Below, piece after piece: positions 42,318 to 50,459 of a DNA stretch of 64,000 nucleotides (position 1 is the first letter of the stretch; each line of letters starts with the position of its first letter). The notes beneath the pieces are model-generated. The model had not been told where the DNA came from. It made no database searches and saw nothing but the letters and a program-made list of their open reading frames with translations. A program made the translations under genes and the position numbers. The stretch comes from an uncultured Eubacteriales bacterium (GTDB taxonomy: Bacteria > Bacillota > Clostridia > Oscillospirales > UBA644), in contig CAKSFN010000010.1 of the NCBI GenBank assembly GCA_934454405.1, positions 36,506-100,505 of the forward strand. Reading direction: 5' to 3'.

Positions 42318-44579
42318 TCACAGTTTGTTGCGTTGAATTTTGCCGCTGATGGTTTTCGGAAGATCGTCCCTGAACACCACGATGCGCGGGTATTTGTACG
42401 GCGCCGTTTTGTGCTTGACGTAATTCTGAATTTCCTTTTTCAGCTCTTCCGTCGGCTCGGTTCCCTTTGTCAGAACGACGCTTGCCTTGACCACCTGCCC
42501 TCTGACCGGGTCGGGCGCCGCCGAAACGCCGCATTCGAGAACATAGGGAAGTTCCATAATAACGCTTTCTATCTCAAAAGGCCCTATCCTGTAACCGGAG
42601 GACTTGATAACATCGTCAACGCGGCTGACGTACCAAAGGAAACCGTCCTCGTCGCGCCACGCAACGTCGCCGGTATGATAAAAACCGTCGTGAAGCACTT
42701 CAAGCGTCTTTTCTTCGTCGCCGTAATAGCCGTCGAACAGACCGCAGATTTTTTTGCCGTCGGTTTTTATGCATATCTCGCCGTTTTCGCCGACGCCGAC
42801 CTCTTTGCCGTCGGAATCAAGCAGATGAATGTCGTAAAGGGGCGTGGGTCTGCCCATCGAGCCGAGTTTTTGCGGCTGACCGATAAGATTTGCAACGGAA
42901 AGCGTAGTTTCCGTCTGCCCGAAGCCCTCCATAAGATGCAGTCCCGTCAGTTTGAGGAACTGATGATATACCTCGGGATTCAGCGCCTCGCCCGCCGTCG
43001 TCGCGCGCTTAACGGACGAAAAATCGTATTTGGATAAGTCTTCTTTTATCATCATGCGCAGCATCGTCGGCGGCGCGCAGAATGTTGTTATATTGTACTT
43101 TTTGAAGAGCGGAAGAATATCCGCCGCGTCAAAGCGGTCGAAATCGTATGTGAAAACGCAGCCCTCGCACAGCCATTGACCGTAAAGCTTGCCCCAAAGC
43201 GCTTTGCCCCAGCCCGTGTCGGAAATGGTGAAGTGAACGCCGTCCGAGTGAACACCGTGCCAATACTTCGCCGTGATATAGTGACCGAGCGCGTATGTGT
43301 AATCGTGCTGCGCGATCTTCGGATAGCCCGTTGTGCCGGAGGTGAAGAACATCAGCATCGGGTCGTATCCGCACGCCGTGTCCTCCGTTCTTTCAAACTT
43401 GCTGCTGAAAAGCTTGTATTCGCTGTCAAAATCGTGCCAGCCGTCGCGGTCGCCGCCGACAAGTATCTTGCGAACAAGCGTCGGACTGTTCTTCTGCGCC
43501 GCGTCCACCTGAGCCGCAACGTCGCCGTCCGCCGTGCAGACAACGGCGCTTACGCCCGCCGCGTTGAAGCGGTAATCAAAGTCGTGCTCCTGCAGCTGGC
43601 TTGTTGCGGGAATGGCTATCGCACCGAGCTTGTGAAGCGCGACAACGGCAAACCAGAACTGGTAATGGCGTTTGAGCACAAGCATAACGCGGTCGCCCTT
43701 TTTGATGCCGAGCGATTTGAAGTAATTCGCCGTTCTTGCGGATTCCGCTTTCATCTGTTTGAAAGTGAAGCGCCTTTCAACCTTGTTTTTGTCAAGGTGG
43801 ATCATCGCGGGTTTATCTGGATATTTATTCGCGAGCTCGTCAACCACGTCAAAGCCGAAGTTGAACTTCTCCGCATTTTTGAACGATATCTTTTTAAGAC
43901 AACCGTGAGAATCCTCTTCCGCGTCGATAAATTTGTGGCACACAAACGGCTCCGCCGTTCTTGCGGAGGCGATGGTGTCGCGAATGGTCGTTTCGGGAAT
44001 GTTTTCGCCGTTGAATACAACCGCGAGAAAAAGGCAGTCTTTGCCGTCCACCGCGATCATTCCGTGCGGAGTGGAGGAGTTGTAGAAAATGCTGTCGCCC
44101 TCTTCGAGCACTTCCGTGTTGTCTCCGACGCGGACTTTGAGTCTGCCGCTCAGCACAAGGTCAAACTCCTGACCCGCATGTTTAGTTGTGTGTATCGGAC
44201 TGTTTTGAAGAGATTCGTTGTATTCGTATTTGACCCAATACGGTTCCCCGAGTTTGTTTCTGAAAAGCGGCGCGAGGTTTTTTATCTCGATACCGTCCTC
44301 TTTTGCCGTTTCGCGTCCCTTGCCCTTTCTTGTGACCGTGTAGGACGAAAGGTGAGGGCTTGAACCGCCGAGCAGGTCGGAAAGCTCTATTCCGAACGCC
44401 AGCGCGCACTTGTGAATGAAAGTGAACGGAAGATCCTTTTGCCCCGATTCGTAAGCCGTGTACTCCTCAACGGAGACTTCCGTTTTCCGCGCAAGCTCCT
44501 CCACGGACATTTCCTCGATCTCGCGCATTTCTCTGATACGTTGAGCCATTTCCAAAAGTTCGGTTGTTGCCGTGTTCAT
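42318..44579 (-). CDS. XRE-cupin-acyl-CoA synthetase fusion 2 (Ile T-box controlled)
   Basis: 753 residues; ATG at 44579 with AAAAGGAG ten bases upstream. Clear paralogue of the fusion at 39652-41949 with the same order: XRE helix-turn-helix (about 10-70), cupin (His134, Glu138, His172) and AMP-forming acyl-CoA synthetase (TSGTTGYPK, GFGQTETT, RVDDVIKSSGYRIGPFE, SGKIQRNKL at the end). The two share long identical stretches in the ligase part, such as APPTMLRMMIKEDLSKYDFS, showing a tandem duplication. It is preceded by its own T-box leader and followed by the promoter of the next operon, so it is probably monocistronic. Proposed substrate 2-methylbutyrate, inferred from the Ile specifier. Confidence 0.87.
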   Translation of the reverse strand: MNTATTELLEMAQRIREMREIEEMSVEELARKTEVSVEEYTAYESGQKDLPFTFIHKCALAFGIELSDLLGGSSPHLSSYTVTRKGKGRETAKEDGIEIKNLAPLFRNKLGEPYWVKYEYNESLQNSPIHTTKHAGQEFDLVLSGRLKVRVGDNTEVLEEGDSIFYNSSTPHGMIAVDGKDCLFLAVVFNGENIPETTIRDTIASARTAEPFVCHKFIDAEEDSHGCLKKISFKNAEKFNFGFDVVDELANKYPDKPAMIHLDKNKVERRFTFKQMKAESARTANYFKSLGIKKGDRVMLVLKRHYQFWFAVVALHKLGAIAIPATSQLQEHDFDYRFNAAGVSAVVCTADGDVAAQVDAAQKNSPTLVRKILVGGDRDGWHDFDSEYKLFSSKFERTEDTACGYDPMLMFFTSGTTGYPKIAQHDYTYALGHYITAKYWHGVHSDGVHFTISDTGWGKALWGKLYGQWLCEGCVFTYDFDRFDAADILPLFKKYNITTFCAPPTMLRMMIKEDLSKYDFSSVKRATTAGEALNPEVYHQFLKLTGLHLMEGFGQTETTLSVANLIGQPQKLGSMGRPTPLYDIHLLDSDGKEVGVGENGEICIKTDGKKICGLFDGYYGDEEKTLEVLHDGFYHTGDVAWRDEDGFLWYVSRVDDVIKSSGYRIGPFEIESVIMELPYVLECGVSAAPDPVRGQVVKASVVLTKGTEPTEELKKEIQNYVKHKTAPYKYPRIVVFRDDLPKTISGKIQRNKL

Positions 44580-44626
44580 TTTATAACACTCCTTTTCGGG
44601 GGACGGTCGTGCCGAATGTTTTCGGC

Positions 44627-44902
44627 AAAAAAACGCACCCGTCCCAAAGATGACTTTGAGACGGGTGTTAATATCTTATACATCCGCGGTACCACTCAAA
44701 TTGCGGCTTTCGCCGCCACTCACAGGCTCTGTCAAGCCCTTTGCACTGACGCTGCAATTCTCGGAAAGGACTACTTGCCCGCGAGGGGTGTTCGCGCCTT
44801 TCGGCTCGGAAGTGATAGGTGCTTGGAGACTCCCGTTATCTGCTCTCACCAACCGCAGACTCTCTGAAACTTCTTTCTCCGACCGTCTTCGTCTCAGCCG
44901 TT
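44627..44902 (-). promoter_or_regulatory. T-box riboswitch 2, specifier read as AUC (isoleucine)
   Basis: Second complete T-box on the minus strand. T-box core TGAGTGGTACCGCGG at 44684-44698. Stem I: base CGGCT/AGCCG, lower helix GAAG/CTTC, upper helix GGAGA/TCTCC, CAGAGAG and a canonical GGTTGGTG distal loop. Between TCTCC and CTTC the 3' side reads AAGCACCTATCA, giving ATC (44814-44816) in the specifier position. The terminator is CACCCGTCTCAAAG paired with CTTTGGGACGGGTG (44636-44667) followed by TTTTTTT. The UGGU bulge again matches a discriminator A, as tRNA-Ile has. Confidence 0.92.
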
Positions 44903-44908
44903 GAGTTG

Positions 44909-44937
44909 ATTATACAACCGAATTTTTGAAAAATCAA
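44909..44937 (-). promoter_or_regulatory. Sigma-A promoter for the Ile T-box ligase gene
   Basis: Minus strand TTGATT (44932-44937), 17 bases, TATAAT (44909-44914). The transcript would begin just before Stem I of the T-box. The 140 bases between here and typA hold nothing recognisable. Confidence 0.85.
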
Positions 44938-45079
44938 GACCGTTCATTAAAAGTTTACAAAGTTCCGAGATTTTCCTAAATTCGGCTTTCTGCTCCGTCG
45001 GCGGATAAGCGCCGCTTTTGCATTCTTTTCGTTGCTTTTTCGGCGTTTTTGCCGCTCGGATATTTTTAATATCCCGTCT

Positions 45080-46912
45080 TTATTTTGCCGCCGCGCGGTT
45101 GCGCATCGTTATTCTCATACGCTCCGCGTGGTCAAGTATTCTCTTGCGGAGGCGTATGTTCTTGGGTGTGACCTCCACAAGCTCGTCGTCCGCGATGAAT
45201 TCAAGCGACTGTTCAAGGCTGAACTTTATCGGGGGAACGAGACGGAGCGCGTCGTCGTGCCCCGACGAACGAACCGCCGTCATGTGCTTTTTCTTGCAGA
45301 CGTTGACGGTCAGATCGTCGCCCTTGTTCGCTATTCCCACGATCTGCCCCGCGTATACGGGCGTTGCCGGGTCGATGAACATCGCGCCGCTGTCCTGCGA
45401 ATAGAAAAGACCGTAAGTGGTCGATTCTCCCGTTTCAAAAGCGACGAGAGAGCCGTTCGCCCTTCTCGGGATTTCGCCCTTGAACGGCTGATAACTGTCA
45501 AATACGGAGCTCATTATGCCCTCGCCGCGCGTGTCGGTGAGAAACTCGTTTCTGTAACCGAAAAGTCCGCGCGAAGGGATCATAAACTCAAGTCTTGTTC
45601 GCGAGCCTATCGGGCTCATGTGAAGCAGCTCGCCTTTGCGCTCGCCCATTTTGCTCATAACCGCGCCGACCGAAGTCTCGGGCACGTCCGCGATAAGTCT
45701 TTCAAACGGTTCGCAGCGAACGCCGTCTATCGTTCTGTAAAGCACCTTCGGGGGCGAAACCTGAAACTCATAGCCCTCGCGGCGCATGGTCTCCATAAGT
45801 ATGGATATGTGCATTTCGCCTCTGCCGCAAACGCGGAACGCCTCCGTCGTGTCCGTGTCCTCAACCCGGAGCGAAACGTCTTTGAGCAGTTCCTTGTAAA
45901 GTCTTTCGCGCAGATTTCTTGACGTAACGAACTTGCCCTCTCTGCCTGCGAACGGGCTGTCGTTGACCATAAACGTCATCTCAACGGTCGGCTCGGAAAT
46001 CTTGACGAACGGAAGCGGCTCAACTTTTTCGGTCGCGCACAGCGTGTCTCCTATCGTAACATCGGGGATACCGGAAACGGAAACGATGTCTCCCACGGTT
46101 GCCGTCTGCACGGGAATCCTGTTCAGTCCGTCGAACTGATAAAGGTTGACCGCCTTTTCTTTTTTCGGCGTCATTTCGGCGTGGAAATTCGTTCTCATCA
46201 GATCCTGTCCCATTCTGATCTGACCGCGCTCTATTCTGCCTATTGCTATTCTTCCCACGTATTCGTTGTAGTCTATCGCCGAAACAAGCATTTGAAGCGC
46301 CCCGTTTTCATCTCCCTGCGGCGGGTCGATGTAATCCACTATCTTGTCAAGCAGCGGTTTGAGGTTTTCGGAAGGACCGTCGGGCGAAAGATCCGCTTTG
46401 CCCGCGCGCGCGGAGGCGAAAATCATCGGGGAATCAAGCTGTTCGTCCGTTGCGTTCAAGTCCATAAACAGCTCGAGAACCTCGTCCACCACTTCAAAAG
46501 GTCTGGCGTCGGGACGGTCTATTTTATTGATAACAACGATGACTTTATGCCCGAGCTCAAGCGCTCTCTGCAAAACGAAACGCGTCTGCGGCATCGGTCC
46601 TTCAAATGCGTCGACCAGCAGAAGAACGCCGTCAACCATTTTCAGAATACGCTCAACCTCTCCGCCGAAGTCCGCGTGTCCCGGGGTGTCGATTATATTT
46701 ATCTTAACATCTTTATAATGAACCGCGGTGTTTTTTGCGAGAATGGTTATTCCGCGCTCTCTTTCAAGGTCGTTGGAGTCCATAACTCTGTCCGCCACCG
46801 CTTGATTCTCTCTGAAAATCCCGCTCTGCTTCAACATTTCGTCCACGAGCGTTGTCTTTCCGTGGTCAACGTGCGCGATTATCGCAACGTTTCGCAGGTC
46901 TTCTCTTATCAT
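45080..46912 (-). CDS. typA: Ribosome-binding GTPase TypA/BipA
   Basis: 610 residues from the ATG at 46912 (AGGAG ten bases upstream; an in-frame GTG at 46921 is less likely). Translation-factor GTPase with G1 AHVDHGKTT, G2 region ERERGITILAKN, G3 DTPGHADFGGEVER and G4 NKIDRPDARP, then domains II, III, V and the BipA-specific C-terminus. It binds 70S ribosomes and affects assembly and stress responses. A TATAAT at 46991-46996 is the probable -10. Confidence 0.97.
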   Translation of the reverse strand: MIREDLRNVAIIAHVDHGKTTLVDEMLKQSGIFRENQAVADRVMDSNDLERERGITILAKNTAVHYKDVKINIIDTPGHADFGGEVERILKMVDGVLLLVDAFEGPMPQTRFVLQRALELGHKVIVVINKIDRPDARPFEVVDEVLELFMDLNATDEQLDSPMIFASARAGKADLSPDGPSENLKPLLDKIVDYIDPPQGDENGALQMLVSAIDYNEYVGRIAIGRIERGQIRMGQDLMRTNFHAEMTPKKEKAVNLYQFDGLNRIPVQTATVGDIVSVSGIPDVTIGDTLCATEKVEPLPFVKISEPTVEMTFMVNDSPFAGREGKFVTSRNLRERLYKELLKDVSLRVEDTDTTEAFRVCGRGEMHISILMETMRREGYEFQVSPPKVLYRTIDGVRCEPFERLIADVPETSVGAVMSKMGERKGELLHMSPIGSRTRLEFMIPSRGLFGYRNEFLTDTRGEGIMSSVFDSYQPFKGEIPRRANGSLVAFETGESTTYGLFYSQDSGAMFIDPATPVYAGQIVGIANKGDDLTVNVCKKKHMTAVRSSGHDDALRLVPPIKFSLEQSLEFIADDELVEVTPKNIRLRKRILDHAERMRITMRNRAAAK

Positions 46913-46990
46913 AAAATACACTCTCCTCGGTTCGTTCGGCTTGCCCGACGAACTGTTTTTTCTGTCTTTTCCGTATAAATATCCTTTCGC

Positions 46991-46996
46991 ATTATA
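46991..46996 (-). promoter_or_regulatory. -10 box of the typA promoter
   Basis: TATAAT on the minus strand about 80 bases before the typA ATG; the -35 candidates (TTGCCG or TGCCGA) give 18-19 base spacing. Confidence 0.5.
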
Positions 46997-47123
46997 TACT
47001 TATTTTTTGACATTTCGGCAAAATTCACAAAAAAGTCGGAGAATTTTCGTTAATGCCTGCTTTTCACCGTTATTTTTCATTTTAACCGTTTATTTTTTTG
47101 AGATTTTATGCTACAATAAAAAA

Positions 47124-47149
47124 AGCGCAGTCTCTTTCGAAACGGCGCT
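47124..47149 (-). terminator. Terminator of the small conserved gene
   Basis: Minus strand stem AGCGC-C-GTTTC-GAAA-GAGAC-T-GCGCT followed by TTTTTT (plus-strand A run 47118-47123). Confidence 0.75.
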
Positions 47150-47165
47150 CTTTCCGGTTTTTGTT

Positions 47166-47399
47166 TTATTTGCGTTTTTTGAGCCATTCGTCGGCCTTTG
47201 CTTTGGAAACGCACTTTATATCCTCTTTTTTGTACGGCGAATTTTCACCGCCGTTCACATAGAGAAAGAAAAGTCCCTTATCCGTTTGATAAAGAGATTC
47301 TTCAAAGCCCTCTGCGTCCCCGAACTCGCCCTCGGTGTACTTTTTGACGAGCGTCGCCGCGTCCGTGTCGTATTCTCTTTTGCAGATGATCTTCTTCAT
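47166..47399 (-). CDS. Small conserved hypothetical protein
   Basis: 77 residues from the ATG at 47399 (GGAGG seven bases upstream). Begins MKKIICKREYDTDAATLV and ends with a helix SKAKADEWLKKR. It resembles the small cytosolic proteins of the KxYDTxTA type common in Firmicutes chromosomes, phages and plasmids; no function is known to me. It has its own promoter and terminator, which supports it as a real gene. Confidence 0.75.
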   Translation of the reverse strand: MKKIICKREYDTDAATLVKKYTEGEFGDAEGFEESLYQTDKGLFFLYVNGGENSPYKKEDIKCVSKAKADEWLKKRK

Positions 47400-47452
47400 T
47401 GTCATTCCTCCGTTTCGCATCATATTTTCCGATTTATATTTACTACGCGTAT

Positions 47453-47481
47453 ATTATACCATATTTTGTTCCTTCATTCAA
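47453..47481 (-). promoter_or_regulatory. Sigma-A promoter for the small conserved gene
   Basis: Minus strand TTGAAT (47476-47481), 17 bases, TATAAT (47453-47458) with extended TGG. Confidence 0.8.
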
Positions 47482-47525
47482 TATGAAAATTGTCATAAAT
47501 TTTTGAATGTTTTGAAAGGCTTGTT

Positions 47526-48317
47526 ATGAAAATAGACTTCCATACCCATTGTTTCCCCGAAAAGATCGCGCAAAACGCAGAAAAAAAACTTTCGGTCGCT
47601 TCGGGCGGGCTCATTCCTCAAACGGACTGCACTGCCGACGGGCTTCGCAGGGAAATGAAGAAAGACGGAATTGACGTCAGCGTGGTTATGAATATCGCAA
47701 CAAATCCGCACCAGCAGCATTCCGTCAACGATTTTGCCGCGTCGCTTATTTCGGAAGACCTTGTTCCTTTCGGCTCGGTTCACCCGGACAGCCCCGATGC
47801 GCTCGACGAACTCGAACGCATAAAAGCTCTCGGAATAAAGGGCGTTAAGTTTCACCCCGAATATCAGGGCTTTTACGTTGACGACGAGCGTATGTTTCCG
47901 ATATACGAAAAAATAGGAAAACTCGGGCTTATAACTCTTTTCCACGCGGGCGCGGACATCGGCTTTGCGCCGCCGTACCACGGCACGCCCGACCGTTTTC
48001 TCCGTGTTCTGAACCGCTTTGAAGCGCCCGTCGTTCTGGCGCACTGGGGCGGCTGTTTTATGTGCTTTGACGTTCTTGAAAAGCTTGCGGGGCTTCCCGT
48101 CTTTTTTGATACGTCGTTCGGTTACGGCACAATGCCGAAAGCGTGCGCGCAGAGAATTCTGGATAAACACGGCGCAGAGCGTCTGCTGCTCGGCTCCGAT
48201 ATGCCGTGGCAGCGCCCCGCATGGTCGCTTGCGCTGCTGAACAGCCTTGATATGTCGGACGGGGACCGCTCGTTGATAGAATATAAAAACGCGCAGGGGC
48301 TGCTCGGAATACGGTAA
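47526..48317 (+). CDS. Amidohydrolase-2-family metal-dependent hydrolase
   Basis: 263 residues, TIM-barrel amidohydrolase. Metal ligands are visible: DFHTH at residues 4-8, the strand motifs KFHPEYQGF and LFHAGADIG, AHWGG, and GSDMPW with the final Asp. Family members include decarboxylases and lactonases acting on small carboxylic acids; the substrate is unknown. It is a single gene that diverges from the small conserved gene and converges on the dockerin gene, with a shared terminator. The start has a weak AAAGG-type site eight bases upstream. Confidence 0.85.
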   Translation: MKIDFHTHCFPEKIAQNAEKKLSVASGGLIPQTDCTADGLRREMKKDGIDVSVVMNIATNPHQQHSVNDFAASLISEDLVPFGSVHPDSPDALDELERIKALGIKGVKFHPEYQGFYVDDERMFPIYEKIGKLGLITLFHAGADIGFAPPYHGTPDRFLRVLNRFEAPVVLAHWGGCFMCFDVLEKLAGLPVFFDTSFGYGTMPKACAQRILDKHGAERLLLGSDMPWQRPAWSLALLNSLDMSDGDRSLIEYKNAQGLLGIR

Positions 48318-48322
48318 AAAAA

Positions 48323-48348
48323 TTCGGAAGCGCGCAAACGCTTCCGAA
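48323..48348. terminator. Bidirectional terminator
   Basis: TTCGGAAGCG and CGCTTCCGAA around a six-base loop, with AAAAAAA on the left and GGTTTTT on the right, squeezed between two convergent genes 38 bases apart. It should work in both directions. Confidence 0.88.
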
Positions 48349-48354
48349 CGGTTT

Positions 48355-49458
48355 TTAATCGAGGGACGGAATTTTTTCCGCCACGAAGAAAAGAACTTTC
48401 ATCGCGTCCTCGATGTCTATCTGCAGATCGAGGTTTATGTCGCAGCGCGACCTTCTGTACCACGCGACGCTTTCCTTTTTTGCAACATCGTATAATATTA
48501 TCATCGCGTCGATCAGGTCAACTTCGCCGTCTCCGTTCGCGTCGCCTACAACGCCGTCGCCCCGTCTCCACTGCGTAACGAGAGTGAACGAGCATTCTCC
48601 CGTTATCCCGCGTTTCCACGAAGCGTCAACCGTCACCTTTTCGTCCGGCGCGTAAAGCTTTTTCGAATATCCGCCCGCGTTTATCTCCTCCTGCGTCAGC
48701 CAGCCCCTGCCCGAAACGTACCACTTGCTGTCGTTGTCGCGTCTGACGGTGTAGCCGGAAAAGCGGTAGTCATAATAAGAAAAAAACTGTTCCGAGACAA
48801 AGCCCGCTCCGTCCTCCACAACGCGGGGAGCTATTTCGATATACATCATGGTTGGGTTCACTCCGCCGTTGCCGTCGAAGTTCACGGTCGATTTCGGCAT
48901 ATTTTTCCAGTTTTTGTAATGGGCGACCCAGCCCGTGTGCCATATTCCGTCCGCGGAGCAAACGCCGGAGGCGAGCTTTTCGGAGACAAGGTCTTTAAGA
49001 TAGGAAATCTCCATCCGGCCCTGCCACGTAACAGTGTTCGCTCCGTCCGAGTTTGCGTCCGTGAAGAAAACGTACCCGTTATAAATATCCGTGACGAATA
49101 TGGAGTGGTAGCGGAATCTTACTATATCGCCGACGTGAAGCGCGTCGACCGCCTCCGCGCCGTAAGAAACCTGCCAGCCGCCCGAAACGCCCACGCCCGA
49201 CATGGAGCCCGTCGGATAGCTTCCGTATATATATTTTGCAAGCTGGTTCGCATATCCGAAACATTGCGCGCCGCCGTAAAGCTTGACGTTGTTTTTATAG
49301 GTTGACCCTTCTCCGTAAACGGTGCTCCTGAATTTTTCAAGCGATGTCTGGAACGACGCCTCCGTCATCGCCGTTGCCGCCTCGCTTTTTGAAGGAGAAA
49401 AAACCGGGATCGAGAAAAAACAGAGCAGAGCGACCGCCGCGGATAAAATCTTTTTCAT
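48355..49458 (-). CDS. Secreted CHAP/NlpC-like hydrolase with C-terminal dockerin
   Basis: 367 residues from the ATG at 49458. An N-terminal signal peptide is followed by a cysteine-peptidase-like domain: GAQCFGYANQLAKYIYG supplies the Cys and GDIVRFRYHSIFVTDI the His, a pattern like CHAP or NlpC/P60 amidases that cut peptidoglycan. A linker region with FDGNGG follows. The C-terminus (about 300-367) has two EF-hand-like repeats, GDANGDGEVDLIDAMIIL and CDINLDLQIDIEDAMKVL, typical of type I dockerin. Dockerins bind cohesin domains on scaffoldins or the cell surface. No cohesin gene is in this window. Confidence 0.82.
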   Translation of the reverse strand: MKKILSAAVALLCFFSIPVFSPSKSEAATAMTEASFQTSLEKFRSTVYGEGSTYKNNVKLYGGAQCFGYANQLAKYIYGSYPTGSMSGVGVSGGWQVSYGAEAVDALHVGDIVRFRYHSIFVTDIYNGYVFFTDANSDGANTVTWQGRMEISYLKDLVSEKLASGVCSADGIWHTGWVAHYKNWKNMPKSTVNFDGNGGVNPTMMYIEIAPRVVEDGAGFVSEQFFSYYDYRFSGYTVRRDNDSKWYVSGRGWLTQEEINAGGYSKKLYAPDEKVTVDASWKRGITGECSFTLVTQWRRGDGVVGDANGDGEVDLIDAMIILYDVAKKESVAWYRRSRCDINLDLQIDIEDAMKVLFFVAEKIPSLD

Positions 49459-49676
49459 TTTTGATTTCGCCTCTTTGAAGTGTTTTTCAATCGAATTATA
49501 GCATTGAAAAACGGTGAAGTCAATCGTTTTTTCGTCGAAAACGGAAAACTTTTGCGTTTCTTTTGAAATTCCGCGCCGAATTCCCCGGAGCGGAGCCTCG
49601 TTTTTCAAAAACGTTGACAAAAATCCGAACAATCGCGTTTTTTTCTTCTCCGAACCGAAAAAAGGAGATAAACCCC

Positions 49677-49705
49677 TTGAAAAAAGGGAAAAATTATGCT
49701 ATAAT
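49677..49705 (+). promoter_or_regulatory. Sigma-A promoter of the str operon
   Basis: TTGAAA (49677-49682), 17 bases, TATAAT (49700-49705) with extended TGC. A leader of about 170 bases follows before rpsL; it contains T-rich stretches and CG-rich short hairpins but no riboswitch that I recognise. Confidence 0.88.
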
Positions 49706-49881
49706 GTGCAGGTAATCCTGGGGATTATTGCGCTTTTTTGCGCTCTTTTGTTCCGAAAACGCTGATTTTTTCGGGCTTTTTGCAGGCTCGGCGTCGCGCG
49801 CTTTCGTAACGCTTGTTTTCGGTCATAACGCGTAAAACGCGTCGATGATATACAAAATTATTATATTAAGGAGGTGCAAGG

Positions 49882-50307
49882 ATGCCCACATTTAACCAGC
49901 TGGTAAGAAAAGGCAGACAGGACAAGAGTTACAAATCTGCCGCTCCCGCTCTTCTCAGAAGCCTTAACACGCTTAAAAAAGAGCAGGTAGATCAGAACTG
50001 CCCCCAGAAGAGAGGCGTTTGCACGGTTGTTAAAACCACAACCCCGAAAAAGCCCAACTCCGCTCTTCGTAAGGTCGCAAGAGTCCGTCTGACCAACGCA
50101 GCGGAAGTCACCGCGTACATTCCCGGTATCGGACATAACCTTCAGGAGCACAGCGTTGTTCTTGTAAGAGGCGGCCGTGTAAGAGACCTTCCCGGCGTTC
50201 GTTATCACATCGTTCGCGGCGCGCTTGACGCGCAGGGAGTTGCCAACAGGAATCAGGGACGCTCGAAATACGGCGTTAAGAGACCCAAGGCGGCAAAGAA
50301 AAAGTAA
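49882..50307 (+). CDS. rpsL: 30S ribosomal protein S12
   Basis: 141 residues. The decoding-centre loops TTTPKKPNSALRKVARV and RGGRVRDLPGVRYH are intact, with lysine at the usual streptomycin-resistance site in PKKPNSA. AAGGAGGTG precedes the ATG. First gene of the classical str operon. Confidence 0.99.
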   Translation: MPTFNQLVRKGRQDKSYKSAAPALLRSLNTLKKEQVDQNCPQKRGVCTVVKTTTPKKPNSALRKVARVRLTNAAEVTAYIPGIGHNLQEHSVVLVRGGRVRDLPGVRYHIVRGALDAQGVANRNQGRSKYGVKRPKAAKKK

Positions 50308-50459
50308 GGTAGTTTAAGTTAGGTAAAATTTTATCGTTGTGTGCTTTGTACGCTGCAGCAGCGGCGTAATTGATATATAGTATATTCGAAGCACTGACGG
50401 GAGTTTTTTACACTTTCGAGTACCTGTGAAATCATTTATTAATGAAGGAGGGAAGTTAA

